A DNA stretch of 64,000 bases from Novipirellula herctigrandis (lineage in GTDB: Bacteria; Planctomycetota; Planctomycetia; Pirellulales; Pirellulaceae). Position numbers and translations under genes: made by a program. This document shows positions 54,406-63,779 of this stretch, piece after piece; the stretch's first letter is position 1, and each line of letters begins with the position of its first letter. The notes beneath the pieces were generated by a model. It had not been told where the DNA came from, did not search any database, and saw only the letters and a list, made by a program, of their open reading frames with translations. Where the stretch lies: contig SJPJ01000001.1 of NCBI GenBank assembly GCA_007859835.1, positions 7,076,973 through 7,140,972 of the forward strand. Reading direction: 5' to 3'.

Positions 54406-56856
54406 ATGAGACGCTTGACTTCAAATCACGCATTATCGGTTGTGGCATTATCGGTCCTGGTCCCGGCCTTGACGTTAACGATGATGTTGACGCAAACAAC
54501 CTCGGCAACGGCTGCATCGCCTACTGTGCGGCAAGAAGCACAGATGTTCCCTCTTTCTTCAGTGCGTGTGCTGGATGGCTACTTTAGCGCGGCCGTCGCT
54601 GCCAATCGGTCCTACTTGCTAGCACACGATCCGGATCGACTGCTTTCGCCGTTTTTGCGAGAGGCAGGCCTAGAACCAAAGGCGCCGTCGTACGGAAATT
54701 GGGAGGGCAGCGGATTAGACGGACACACTGCCGGACACTACCTCTCGGCGCTGGCGTTCATGATTGCCTCGGGATCCGACACGCCCGATGGCGAGTTCCG
54801 CAAACGTCTCGATTACATGCTGGCGGAGTTAGAGCATTGTCAAAGAGCCAGTGGTGACGGTTACATCGGAGGCGTTCCTGGAAGCCGCGAACTTTGGCGT
54901 GAGGTTTCCTCGGGGCATATCGATGCCCACGGGTTTGGAATCAATGGAAAATGGGTCCCCTGGTATAACTTGCATAAGACATTCGCAGGGCTTCGTGACG
55001 CTTACCTTGTTGCAGGGAGTGAGAAGGCTCGTGAGATACTCGTTCGATACGGAAAGTGGTGTACCCACCTTGTGTCGAACCTAGACGAGGACCAAATGCA
55101 GAACATGCTACGTGCCGAGCATGGCGGAATGAATGAAGTGATGGCGGACATCTTCGCAATTACAAAAGACGAAGAATTCCTAGGTGTTGCCCGTCGGTTC
55201 AACCACAAAGAAGTGCTCGATCCGCTATTGGCCAAAATCGATCGACTCACTGGAATGCACGCGAATACCCAAATCCCAAAAGTCATCGGGCTCGAACGCA
55301 TTGCGGCACTTAGCGGTGACGAGAAAGTCCACGTGGGCGCGCGTTTTTTCTGGGAAACGGTAACCCAACATCGCAGCGTTGCTTTTGGTGGGAACAGTGT
55401 TTCAGAGCACTTCAACGATCCCCATGATTTCAGCCGTGTGGTCGAGCATCGCGAAGGTCCGGAAACATGTAACACCTACAACATGCTACGCCTTACTGAA
55501 CAATTATTTGCGTCGGAGCCTCAGGCCGCTTACGCTGACTACTACGAGCGGGCGTTGTACAACCATATTCTCGCCGCGATCAACCCACGTACAGCCGGGT
55601 ACGTTTATTTTACGCCTCTGCGTCCCGATCATTACCGCGTCTATTCTCAGCCTGAGCAGGCATTTTGGTGTTGCGTCGGAAGCGGCATGGAAAACCCCGG
55701 CAAATACGGACAGTTCATCTATGCTCGCGGCAAGGACGGCATCTATGTGAATCTGTTCATCGCTTCGGAACTTACCGTTTCGGACAATGTCACATTGCAT
55801 CAGGAAACCGCATTCCCGGACGAGCCACGAACGCGGCTTTGCATGACACTCAAAGAGCCGTCCACTTTTACACTCCACTTGCGTCATCCCGTGTGGGCGA
55901 ATGAGGGAGATTTCGTGGTGCATGTTAATGGCAAGCCGATCGTCATTTCATCCCAACCGTCCTCGTATGTTGAGATCCGCCGCGAATGGAAGGATGGTGA
56001 TGTTGTGGACGTTGAACTTCCAATGCGCACGACCGTCGAGCCTCTTCCGGATGGTTCCCTTTGGAGTGCGATCATGCATGGTCCAATCCTGCTAGCCGCT
56101 CCTTCGGAAACGCAGGACCTTGTCGGGCTTCGTGCAGACGATTCACGCATGGGTCACATTGCCAATGGTCCGTTGACACCGCTTGATCGCGTGCCGGTCT
56201 TGATTGGGACGGATGAAAACGTGTCCGCGCATGTCAAACCGGATGTCGAGGCAGGGCCGATGCATTTCCGAATCATGGACATCGTGGAACCTGACGACGC
56301 AGAGGGCGTGAAACTTGTGCCTTTCTATCGGTTGCATGATTCTCGGTACCAGATGTATTGGCAAGTGACGACCGAAGAGAGGTACAAGGAACGGCGTGAA
56401 CGGCTGGCTGCCCAGGAGCATGCAAAAGCCGCTTTCCTCTCAGCCACTCTCGATTCGGTGGCCATCGGTGAACAACAGCCAGAGGTGGAGCACCAGTTTG
56501 TCGGCGAAGGGACCGAGACCGGAGTTCATCAGGGACGTCGGTGGCGTCACGGCGAATGGTTCCAATACACGCTTAACACCAAAGGCGAACAGAAAGTCGA
56601 CCTCGTCGTGACCTATTGGGGCGGGGACAGCGGTCGGCGGTTTGACATTCTTGCCAATCAGAATCCACTTGCTTCGGTAGAATTAAGCGGAACGGAACCG
56701 GATCAGTTTATGGTCAAACGCTACTCGATACCAACGTCTTTGCTCAATGCCGCACCCGATGGACAACTCACGATCAAGTTTGTTGCCACCCAATGGGTTG
56801 CCGGCGGCATCTACGACGTGCGACTTATGAAACCCGATGTAGCAATCAAGCCCTAG
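54406..56856 (+). CDS. GH127-type beta-L-arabinofuranosidase (DUF1680), secreted
   Basis: An 816-residue exported glycosidase; the ATG at 54406 gives the signal region (VVALSVLVPALTLTMMLTQ). The alpha/alpha barrel spans about 45-550: SGLDGHTAGHYLSALAFMIA, KWVPWYNLHKTFAGLRDAYL, HANTQIPKVIGLERIAAL. The cysteine-glycosidase metal centre is complete: E353 and C355 in HREGPETCNTYNM, and C422-C423 in EQAFWCCVGSGME. Spacing parallels the E-x-C ... C-C pattern of characterised GH127 enzymes. Residues about 690-812 form an extra beta domain (WRHGEWFQYTLNTKGEQKV). GH127 relatives (GH146) have the same centre, so the exact linkage is open. Same strand as the GH27 gene 83 bp downstream. Confidence 0.9.
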   Translation: MRRLTSNHALSVVALSVLVPALTLTMMLTQTTSATAASPTVRQEAQMFPLSSVRVLDGYFSAAVAANRSYLLAHDPDRLLSPFLREAGLEPKAPSYGNWEGSGLDGHTAGHYLSALAFMIASGSDTPDGEFRKRLDYMLAELEHCQRASGDGYIGGVPGSRELWREVSSGHIDAHGFGINGKWVPWYNLHKTFAGLRDAYLVAGSEKAREILVRYGKWCTHLVSNLDEDQMQNMLRAEHGGMNEVMADIFAITKDEEFLGVARRFNHKEVLDPLLAKIDRLTGMHANTQIPKVIGLERIAALSGDEKVHVGARFFWETVTQHRSVAFGGNSVSEHFNDPHDFSRVVEHREGPETCNTYNMLRLTEQLFASEPQAAYADYYERALYNHILAAINPRTAGYVYFTPLRPDHYRVYSQPEQAFWCCVGSGMENPGKYGQFIYARGKDGIYVNLFIASELTVSDNVTLHQETAFPDEPRTRLCMTLKEPSTFTLHLRHPVWANEGDFVVHVNGKPIVISSQPSSYVEIRREWKDGDVVDVELPMRTTVEPLPDGSLWSAIMHGPILLAAPSETQDLVGLRADDSRMGHIANGPLTPLDRVPVLIGTDENVSAHVKPDVEAGPMHFRIMDIVEPDDAEGVKLVPFYRLHDSRYQMYWQVTTEERYKERRERLAAQEHAKAAFLSATLDSVAIGEQQPEVEHQFVGEGTETGVHQGRRWRHGEWFQYTLNTKGEQKVDLVVTYWGGDSGRRFDILANQNPLASVELSGTEPDQFMVKRYSIPTSLLNAAPDGQLTIKFVATQWVAGGIYDVRLMKPDVAIKP

Positions 56857-56939
56857 TGTTTTCTTAGCCGCATCAATCAGGCGTTGTGCTCAGCGCATCT
56901 TATCCTCATTTGCAACTTTCTTCTATCGAAAGAACCGTG

Positions 56940-58742
56940 ATGAATGTTGGGACATTTCCTTCGCGAATGTATTCCCGTTTCCTTGTAGTGGTGTGGCTAT
57001 TTGTTTTCGGCAACGCTCTGCGGGCGGACCCTCCGGCATGGAAAAATGCTCCGACGCCGCCAATGGGGTGGAATAGCTGGGATATCTTTGGCACGACGGT
57101 AACGGAGCAACAGGCCAAGGCCCAAGCCGACGCAATGGCGGAACATTTGAAACCGTTGGGCTGGAAATACTTTACGGTTGACATCCAATGGTATGAGCCC
57201 GAGTCGAAGGCACATGTTTACAAGGCGGGTGCACCTCTTGAGATGGACGGTTTCAGTCGTCTTATGCCAGCGGTAAAGAAGTTTCCCTCTGCGGCTGGTG
57301 ACGCCGGATTCAAGCCACTGGCCGATTACGTGCACGCAAAGGGACTCCGGTTCGGTATCCACATCATGCGTGGTATTCCCAGACAGGCGGTGCATGCCAA
57401 TACACCGATCGCGGGCACAAGTGCCCGCGCAGCCGACATTGCCTTGATCGATCACACTTGCCCGTGGAATCCCGATATGTACGGGGTGGATATGGGCAAA
57501 CCCGGTGCGCAACAATACTACGACTCAATCTTCAAACTATACGCGTCTTGGGGCGTGGACTTCGTTAAAGTCGACGACATCTCGCGTGCGTATGACGACG
57601 TTCAGATGGCCGAGATCGAGGCTATTCGCAAGGCGATTGACACGTGCGGACGCCCCATGGTGCTGAGTCTTTCGCCCGGTGACACGCCGATTGAACGTGG
57701 CCAGCACGTCATGAATCACGCGAACATGTGGCGAATTTCTGACGATTTTTGGGATCGTTGGCCGCCGCTGTACGAGATGTTCGGCCGACTTGAAAAATGG
57801 ACAAAATTCCGTGCCGAAGGGGCATGGCCCGATGCCGACATGCTGCCGTTTGGAATCATTGATTTCACTCGGCCAACTAACTTTACCAAAGACGAACAGA
57901 TTCTTTGCATGAGTTTGTGGTGTATCGCTCGATCACCGTTGATCCTTGGCGGTGACATGACGAAGCTGGACGAGTTTACTCTGCAATTGCTGACGAATCC
58001 GGAAATCCTAAGCGTTAACCAGGCAAGCAAAAACAACCGCCAGCATTCGCGAAGCGACAACCTTATCGTTTGGACCGCCGAGGTGCCCAACAGTGCGGAC
58101 CGATACGTTGCTTTATTTAACGCGCAAAGCAAAGGCGTATCTGCGGATTTTTCAAAAGCCAACTACAAGAGTCCCGTACTAAGCGACATGGGGAGTGACG
58201 TTGAGATTTCGTTGCCCATTGGGAATGCTCGAAGATTGGCTTTGATGGTCGACGATGCCGGGGATGGCTTCGCCTATGATCACGCTGTGTGGGTCGAGCC
58301 CACTTTGAAAGGTCCCAATGGGTCGAAAAAACTCTCCGAACTTCGCTGGACTTCCGCCCAGGCGGGTTGGGGCCAAACACAAATCAACCACACCTGCGAA
58401 GGTCACCCCCTTGTTGTCGATGGCGAGCCGGTCGCGGGAATTGGGACACACGCTAAGTCTGTCATTCAGTACGATATTCCCGAGGGTTTCGACACGTTTA
58501 ACGCTCGCGGAGTGCTCACGCATCATGGGTCGATCCGATTTGGTGTGTTGGCTGACGACACGAAGGAAACGACCCCCGATAGCAATTTTGTTTCGGTGTC
58601 ATTGTCCGATTTGGGGATTACGGTAGAAACCCTTGTACGCGATTTATGGAACAGGAAGGACTTGGGAGTCTTCAGCGGCGAATTCAGCCAAGAAATCCCG
58701 CTCCATGGCGCCGGGTTGTACCGGCTATCGCCGCAGCAATGA
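56940..58742 (+). CDS. GH27 alpha-galactosidase-type enzyme with NPCBM-like domain, secreted
   Basis: A 600-residue exported enzyme (ATG 56940; ATG 56967 would leave a signal peptide, SRFLVVVWLFVFGNALRA). The barrel starts with TPPMGWNSWDIFGTTVTEQQ. The nucleophile is D212 in DFVKVDDISRAYDD and the acid/base lies in NMWRISDDFWDRW (D269). IARSPLILGGDMTKLDEFTL is the usual GH27 landmark. Residues about 420-600 include an NPCBM/NEW2-like galactose-binding domain (AGIGTHAKSVIQYDIPEGFD). Alpha-galactosidase is the common activity, but planctomycete GH27 members may also act on other D-galactose or L-arabinopyranose units. Likely co-transcribed with the GH127 gene. Confidence 0.9.
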   Translation: MNVGTFPSRMYSRFLVVVWLFVFGNALRADPPAWKNAPTPPMGWNSWDIFGTTVTEQQAKAQADAMAEHLKPLGWKYFTVDIQWYEPESKAHVYKAGAPLEMDGFSRLMPAVKKFPSAAGDAGFKPLADYVHAKGLRFGIHIMRGIPRQAVHANTPIAGTSARAADIALIDHTCPWNPDMYGVDMGKPGAQQYYDSIFKLYASWGVDFVKVDDISRAYDDVQMAEIEAIRKAIDTCGRPMVLSLSPGDTPIERGQHVMNHANMWRISDDFWDRWPPLYEMFGRLEKWTKFRAEGAWPDADMLPFGIIDFTRPTNFTKDEQILCMSLWCIARSPLILGGDMTKLDEFTLQLLTNPEILSVNQASKNNRQHSRSDNLIVWTAEVPNSADRYVALFNAQSKGVSADFSKANYKSPVLSDMGSDVEISLPIGNARRLALMVDDAGDGFAYDHAVWVEPTLKGPNGSKKLSELRWTSAQAGWGQTQINHTCEGHPLVVDGEPVAGIGTHAKSVIQYDIPEGFDTFNARGVLTHHGSIRFGVLADDTKETTPDSNFVSVSLSDLGITVETLVRDLWNRKDLGVFSGEFSQEIPLHGAGLYRLSPQQ

Positions 58743-58800
58743 CAACCCATGTCGTGGCTTCGGTCGTTTCGACGAGGAGCCACCAACACGTTCGACCAGA

Positions 58801-61455
58801 CTACCAGGTCACACTCACGGGGGCTCCCTTTTTCGCATTCAGCGTCTTCGTTTTTCCAGCGTAGTAGATGGTGATTTTACTGTCGGTGGCAGGATGAATC
58901 GTGGCTTCGACAAGTTTTTGACGTCGCCAAGTCAGATCGACGAAATGACCTCCTCTGGCTCTCAACCCTTTAACATTGCCATGGGGCCAAGCATCAGGAA
59001 GGGCCGGCAGCAATTCTAGCATTTCGACATGAGATTGCAGGAAGATTTCGGCCATGCCGCCGGTGATGCCAAGGTTCCCATCAATTTGAAATGGTGGGTG
59101 CGTGGTCCATAGGTTGTCGAATGTGTTGTGGGCCAATAGTCCAGCGATACATCCATGGGCTCGGTCGGGCATGCCAAGTCGCGCCCACAATGCGGTGCGC
59201 CATGCCCATGTCCAACTACGACGACTGTCGCCGACTTCGCCACGCTGCGTTAACGAAACTCGGGCAGCCTCAGCAAGCTTGGGGGTCTTTCGCAGGTTGA
59301 TCTGGCTGCCAGGGAAAACGGCGAACAAATGGCTCGTATGTCGGTGGTTGCTTTTCTCAAACTTGGGTTTCTCTTCCATCCATTCCATTAACTGCCCCCA
59401 CGAACCAATCTTTGGTCCGTGTAGCTGGGGGATGGTTTCGCGAAGTTGATCCAACAAGGCGTTGTCGACGGTAGAGTCACTCGTTGGCGATGATCGGAGG
59501 GCTTCACCCGCTGTGAGTGTGTTGGAGAACAGGTCGTGCATCAATTGCTGGGCGTGTGCGGTTCCGTCTTCGTAGGGGCCGTGCTCATGGCTCCATACAT
59601 TGGGCACGACAAGAGAACCGTTCTCATGCCGTTTGAGCTTCGCAAGCCAGAACCGGGATACATCGCGCATGAACGGATAGGCGCGTTCGGCAAGGAACGT
59701 TTTGTCACCTGAAAATTCGTAGTGCATGAAGTAGTGCTGAGCGAGCCAGGCGGTGCCTTCAATGTTCCAATTCCACCCGGAGCCTCCAAAGGGATTGATA
59801 CTCATGCGAGTGACAAAACCGGGAACATCGCCGAACTGTGCAACAGTGTGCTTGCTATAGACCGGAACGCCGGCGGAGAGCATGTCGAACAGGGGTTCAG
59901 CCAACTCCGACAAATTCGCCGTTTCAGCCAACCAGTAGTTCATCTGTAGATTGATGTTCGAGTGGTAGTCGCTAAACCATGCGGGACTGTTCGAGTTGCA
60001 CCAAATTCCTTGAAGGTTCGCGGGCAGTGACCCTGGCCGGGAACTTGCGATGAGCAGGTACCGACCGTACTGGAATATCAACGCTTCGAGTTCAGGATCG
60101 AGGCACGGACGTGGTAAGTCTTTCGCCTCTTGCCGATAGCGATCCATGCGTTTGTCGGTCGTCAACTTGGAAACGCTCTCGTCCGTTTCACCAAGGTCGA
60201 TGCTAACGCGACTGAAGAGTCCTTGGTAATCGGTGGTGTGCACCGTCAAAAGGTCTTGCCAAGTTTTTTTTGATGCGTCAGCAAGACGTACCGTCGTCTT
60301 TTCCGCCGGATCACCCTTCATCCATCCTGCTTGAGATGACATCACGTAATTGGTGTCCGCAGCCAGCAGTATCAGCACGGAGTCACAGTCACGGATGTTG
60401 ATCGTATCGTCGGCAAAGGCGACGTTACCGCCTTGGGCGATAACTTGCGCACGAGCCTCGTATCGAAGTCCATTGGGAAGAGTGCCACGAAGACGGAGTT
60501 GTTGTCCATCGATGTCAACCGTCTCCAAATCAGGATGGGCGCCAGTGAGTTGGATCGCTCCCGAGATCGAACCGGCTCGATTACTTGCTAAATTCCATGC
60601 GATGACTTGATCTGGAAACGACGCGATGGCTTGGCGTGTGAAGGTGGTACCGTCCGCTTGCCACGTGGTGGTGTGTTTGGCATTTGCAATATCCAAAGAA
60701 CGGCTATACCCATCGGGCGCAGCAGGGACTTCACCTAGTCCGATACCGTCCAGTGAAATTTCAGCAACTTGGAAATGCGAAACGTCTTTTCGCGGTATAA
60801 ATGTAAAGCGATAGTAACGATGTTTAGCTGAGTTTTTCAATGCATAGGTATTCTTTTGCCCTCGTCGGTCCATGGGCGCGATGTCGACTTGTTTATCCAG
60901 CAAAATCCACGTTGTACCGTCATCCGAGCCTTCGAGTTTCCATTGTGCTGGGTCGCGTCCCGGAACATCATTGGCACTGGTGAAGCTATAGGAATGCAGC
61001 GGTTGAGAAACTCTTAGGTCCGCTTGCCAAATGATGCTTTTGTCATGATGTTCGAAACACCATTTCGTGTTCGCTTTACCGTCGATGCTCTGCTGAACGG
61101 TTTGGCGACTGCTGGTGTGATGTTCAAAGGGGTCAGTCACCTTGGCCAGACTGTCGGAACGGCCAAGTTGTTTGAAGCTGAGTTCGCCAAAATTCTGATA
61201 AGAACCAAAAGTGCTTGAACCATCGGTTTTGTTGTCATAAACGCCATCGGGGTTTTCATCACCGGTCCATAGAGAGTCAACATTGAATTGGATCAACGCA
61301 TCATTGACACCTCCCATTACAACTCCGCCGAGCGAACCATTCCCAATCGGAAGCCCTTCCTTTTCCCAATTGGAAACCGGTTTATCATAGGTTAGTGTCA
61401 GTGGAGCCGCATGCAGCGAGCTCGCTAGCAGGATCGATACTAGGATGTTCTTCAT
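58801..61455 (-). CDS. GH95 alpha-L-fucosidase/galactosidase with an inserted F5/8C domain
   Basis: An 884-residue exported enzyme (signal MKNILVSILLASSLHA). The N-terminal beta domain (NWEKEGLPIGNGSLGGVVMG) is interrupted at about 109-240 by a discoidin/F5-8C-like carbohydrate-binding domain (QQSIDGKANTKWCFEHHDKS, then QWKLEGSDDGTTWILLD). The catalytic barrel keeps the Asn pair that activates water (SDYHSNINLQMNYWLAETAN), the acidic stretch WSHEHGPYEDGTAHAQQLMH and the base region PPFQIDGNLGITGGMAEIFL. GH95 enzymes are inverting and act mostly on alpha-1,2-linked fucose or L-galactose. It converges on the GH27 gene with 58 bp between stops. Confidence 0.92.
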   Translation of the reverse strand: MKNILVSILLASSLHAAPLTLTYDKPVSNWEKEGLPIGNGSLGGVVMGGVNDALIQFNVDSLWTGDENPDGVYDNKTDGSSTFGSYQNFGELSFKQLGRSDSLAKVTDPFEHHTSSRQTVQQSIDGKANTKWCFEHHDKSIIWQADLRVSQPLHSYSFTSANDVPGRDPAQWKLEGSDDGTTWILLDKQVDIAPMDRRGQKNTYALKNSAKHRYYRFTFIPRKDVSHFQVAEISLDGIGLGEVPAAPDGYSRSLDIANAKHTTTWQADGTTFTRQAIASFPDQVIAWNLASNRAGSISGAIQLTGAHPDLETVDIDGQQLRLRGTLPNGLRYEARAQVIAQGGNVAFADDTINIRDCDSVLILLAADTNYVMSSQAGWMKGDPAEKTTVRLADASKKTWQDLLTVHTTDYQGLFSRVSIDLGETDESVSKLTTDKRMDRYRQEAKDLPRPCLDPELEALIFQYGRYLLIASSRPGSLPANLQGIWCNSNSPAWFSDYHSNINLQMNYWLAETANLSELAEPLFDMLSAGVPVYSKHTVAQFGDVPGFVTRMSINPFGGSGWNWNIEGTAWLAQHYFMHYEFSGDKTFLAERAYPFMRDVSRFWLAKLKRHENGSLVVPNVWSHEHGPYEDGTAHAQQLMHDLFSNTLTAGEALRSSPTSDSTVDNALLDQLRETIPQLHGPKIGSWGQLMEWMEEKPKFEKSNHRHTSHLFAVFPGSQINLRKTPKLAEAARVSLTQRGEVGDSRRSWTWAWRTALWARLGMPDRAHGCIAGLLAHNTFDNLWTTHPPFQIDGNLGITGGMAEIFLQSHVEMLELLPALPDAWPHGNVKGLRARGGHFVDLTWRRQKLVEATIHPATDSKITIYYAGKTKTLNAKKGAPVSVTW

Positions 61456-61574
61456 GTCTGCTGGTTAGGTGTTTGGTGCTACGTTGTGTGTTGTTACAGT
61501 AGGATCCGCCGTGGGAACTGACCGTCCGAATTATTGGTTAATCTTATTGCATTCGTCCCACGAAACGCGGTTCT

Positions 61575-61960
61575 TCAAAACGGCAATGTTCGTATCAATA
61601 TAGCTAAATCGATCGAAACGTGTTCGGCATGCTTCGATACAAGGTTTGAACGCGAGATTTTTGTCGTCGTTCGCCGAATCCACCCGGCAGACGATTTACA
61701 CTCAGCAATGAAAACGGTAGCGGATCGCTGGCTACGTTTTGCATAGTACATGACATGACCGCTGAGCCAATGCTGCACACCATATGAGAGGTCGGGTAAC
61801 GGAGTTCGGATCAGGGCATGGATGTGGTTGGGCATGGATGTGGTTGGGCATCCAGCAATAACCCAGAATGATCTAGCCGCTGCGATCGAGTTCGTCAAAG
61901 AATCCCAGTCAGCGAGGGCTGTCCCTATCGCGATTCCGACTTTCTCATCCTGGCTTTCTT
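61575..61960 (-). pseudogene. REP-associated tyrosine transposase (RAYT, IS200/IS605-like) remnant
   Basis: Reads LGYCW then MPNHIHALIRTPLPDLSYG and VQHWLSGHVMYYAKRSQRS, the HUH (His-x-His) part of RAYT proteins, then loses frame in the catalytic tyrosine region. A 16-bp tandem duplication at 61816-61847 lies exactly over the codons for MPNHIH and breaks the frame between LGYCW and the HUH motif. The N-terminus and the end are degenerate. RAYTs move or domesticate REP palindromes; no REP cluster was recognised nearby. Confidence 0.7.
61816..61847. repeat. 16-bp tandem duplication inside the RAYT remnant
   Basis: GCATGGATGTGGTTGG at 61816-61831 and again at 61832-61847. One copy gives an open RAYT frame; two copies shift it. 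Confidence 0.95.
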
Positions 61961-61974
61961 CGCTGTCACTCTGT

Positions 61975-62034
61975 GCGATTTCGATCGTCGCGATCTCGCT
62001 TTTTGCGATTTTGATCGTCGCGATCTCGCTTGTC
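61975..62034. repeat. 30-bp tandem duplication
   Basis: Two copies of a 30-bp unit starting GCGATTTCGATCGTCGCGAT, at 61975 and 62005, differing at about three positions near the unit ends. Confidence 0.85.
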
Positions 62035-62385
62035 GGAAGGATGGCGATCAAAAGCGGAGACTAACAGCATCGCGGCGACGCAAACTACGATGACTAGCAT
62101 TGCGAACTGACCGAACTGGATAACCAGCTCTACCGACTGTTGCATCTAGTACCCTCCGCTTTGACATGAGGCATCCGTTTTGCCCAACGGACGTTTTTGA
62201 CAACGCGGCCCGGAACAGAAACGATTAAATTTGGCACAGGATTCGATTTTAGCATTGCCTGTCCGTGTAGCCAATCCTGAACAACGTGCTGACCTCCCAA
62301 AGGCAAAACCATGTTCTCGGACATTACCGCAGATTCACGGTCCCCCGTTCAAGATGCGTATGCTTTTGAAACCACGGCTATCGAG

Positions 62386-62667
62386 TCAAGGCAGCGATTT
62401 GCCGTCCGATGTCAATTCACTGTGCGTCGGCGCTACGGGGTCGAATCCGATGCAGGCCCCACAAGTGTCATCTCCGAGAAGCATGATTTCTGACACATCG
62501 AAGGCATCGCTGAAAACGTCAGCAGCGTGAACGCGGTCAGAGCGCAGCCTTTGGCTGTTTGGGCACGATCCCCAGCCAGTGTTTTCCATGGAAAGGAAAC
62601 CGTATCGCGCAAGACCAGGGTGTTGCGAGAAAAAGGGGACAATCTCGGCGGACGTCATCGGTGCCAA
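62386..62667 (-). pseudogene. Possible SMI1/KNR4 (SUKH)-like fragment
   Basis: A minus-strand frame with the block SEIMLLGDDTCGACIGFDP, which resembles the 'GD..G..IGFD' core of SUKH-fold proteins (immunity and regulatory proteins). It ends soon after at GKSLP. It is short, has no ribosome site and its N-terminal part is not typical. Tentative. The adjoining 62052-62385 stretch shows nothing I can support. Confidence 0.25.
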
Positions 62668-62824
62668 TTTCTAGATTGGGAATGAAATGATTCCCAGCAA
62701 ACGGCCATTCGTTACAATACCACGGGACCTGGGGGGGGAATGTCGGCCCAGAGCCGGATCTTTCAACGTTGAGTCAGCCCCAGATGTCATAATGTTTTAC
62801 AATTATTGCTACTCGGAAGGTTGC

Positions 62825-63694
62825 ATGAGAATGTCAGCTCGGTTATCCGTATTTTTCGGAGTTCTATGCTGTCTTTCAGTATTGCATCAGTCCGCGGCTT
62901 ACTCTCAGGAAGTCAAAGTTCGCTGGAACGCGCCGATCGAAGAGTGGCAATGCGTCGTTGCTGAGAAGATCCCAGGCATGGTGCATGGCGTGGTCAAGAG
63001 CAAGTCCATGAACCGCGAGGTCGGGTACAACATTTACCTGCCACCGAGCTATGAATCGAAAACCGAACGTCGTTTCCCGGTCGTCTATTACTTGCACGGT
63101 GCGTCGGGGTCTGAGAAGTCGGCTTACGAAGGCGCCGTCGTCCGACGGCCAATTCAGCAAAAAAAGCTGAGCGATGTGATATCCGTTTTTCCCAACGGTG
63201 GGCACTTCAGCAAGTCTCGCGACTGGGACAACGCCAACGTCAAGGCAGAGACCTTCGTGATTCGCGAATTGGTCCCGTATGTCGACGCGAACTACCGCAC
63301 CATTGCGACGCGTGAAGGTCGGGCGTTGACTGGTTTTTTGATGGGCGGTGATGCCTCGCTGCGATTTGTTTTCAACTACCCCGAAATCTTCTGCGCGGCT
63401 GCGACGGTCTCGGCGGCGATTGATTGGGGAGCCTCGCCCGGCGATCAGGATACCATCTTCGCTCATAGCAAACGTAACGTCGAAAACATTCGAAATCGAG
63501 TTGGCTTGATGATGGTTGTGGCGGAAGACGACGGATTGTTCGCCGCGCATCAAAGACTGACACCCCATCTAGATGATCTGGAAATTGAGTACGACTTTCG
63601 ATCGTACAAGGACGTCGGCCACAATCTCGGCACTATGAAAGAGAAGTGCGAAGAAGACATTGTCCTCATGTTGGCCCGGCACTACTCCGCATAA
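62825..63694 (+). CDS. Secreted esterase-family protein (alpha/beta hydrolase) with nucleophile replaced by Leu
   Basis: A 289-residue exported protein from the ATG at 62825 (signal region ARLSVFFGVLCCLSVLHQSA). It has the Esterase-D/feruloyl-esterase fold: EVGYNIYLPPSYESKTERRF, FPVVYYLHGASGSEKSAYEG and ELVPYVDANYRTIATREGRA. The nucleophile elbow should be G-F-S-M-G-G, but here it is ALTGFLMGGDASLRF with L172 (codon TTG; TCG would be Ser). The acid (AEDDGLF) and the histidine (YKDVGHNLG) are kept. Either the protein is a non-catalytic binding or structural homologue, or a recent mutation inactivated it. It may have acted on acylated polysaccharides. Confidence 0.85.
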   Translation: MRMSARLSVFFGVLCCLSVLHQSAAYSQEVKVRWNAPIEEWQCVVAEKIPGMVHGVVKSKSMNREVGYNIYLPPSYESKTERRFPVVYYLHGASGSEKSAYEGAVVRRPIQQKKLSDVISVFPNGGHFSKSRDWDNANVKAETFVIRELVPYVDANYRTIATREGRALTGFLMGGDASLRFVFNYPEIFCAAATVSAAIDWGASPGDQDTIFAHSKRNVENIRNRVGLMMVVAEDDGLFAAHQRLTPHLDDLEIEYDFRSYKDVGHNLGTMKEKCEEDIVLMLARHYSA

Positions 63695-63779
63695 AAATAG
63701 CGGTCTCTGTAAATGCATATTCAATTTGCGTCCGACTAAGATGTCGGCGTTACCAAGGACACCTGAAGGATTCCATCCC

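Noticed and set aside
54029..54407. Overlapping open frames through the 16-bp repeats, in several frames on both strands
   Set aside because: A repeat whose unit lacks stops in many frames makes long open frames automatically; no ribosome site or homology supports a protein.
57410..57429. Perfect inverted repeat CGCGGGCAC-AA-GTGCCCGCG inside the GH27 gene
   Set aside because: It lies within well-conserved coding sequence (IAGTSARA), so codon content explains it better than a regulatory site.
62876..63568. 230-codon open frame antisense to the esterase-like gene
   Set aside because: Shadow of the real gene on the opposite strand; composition is not protein-like.
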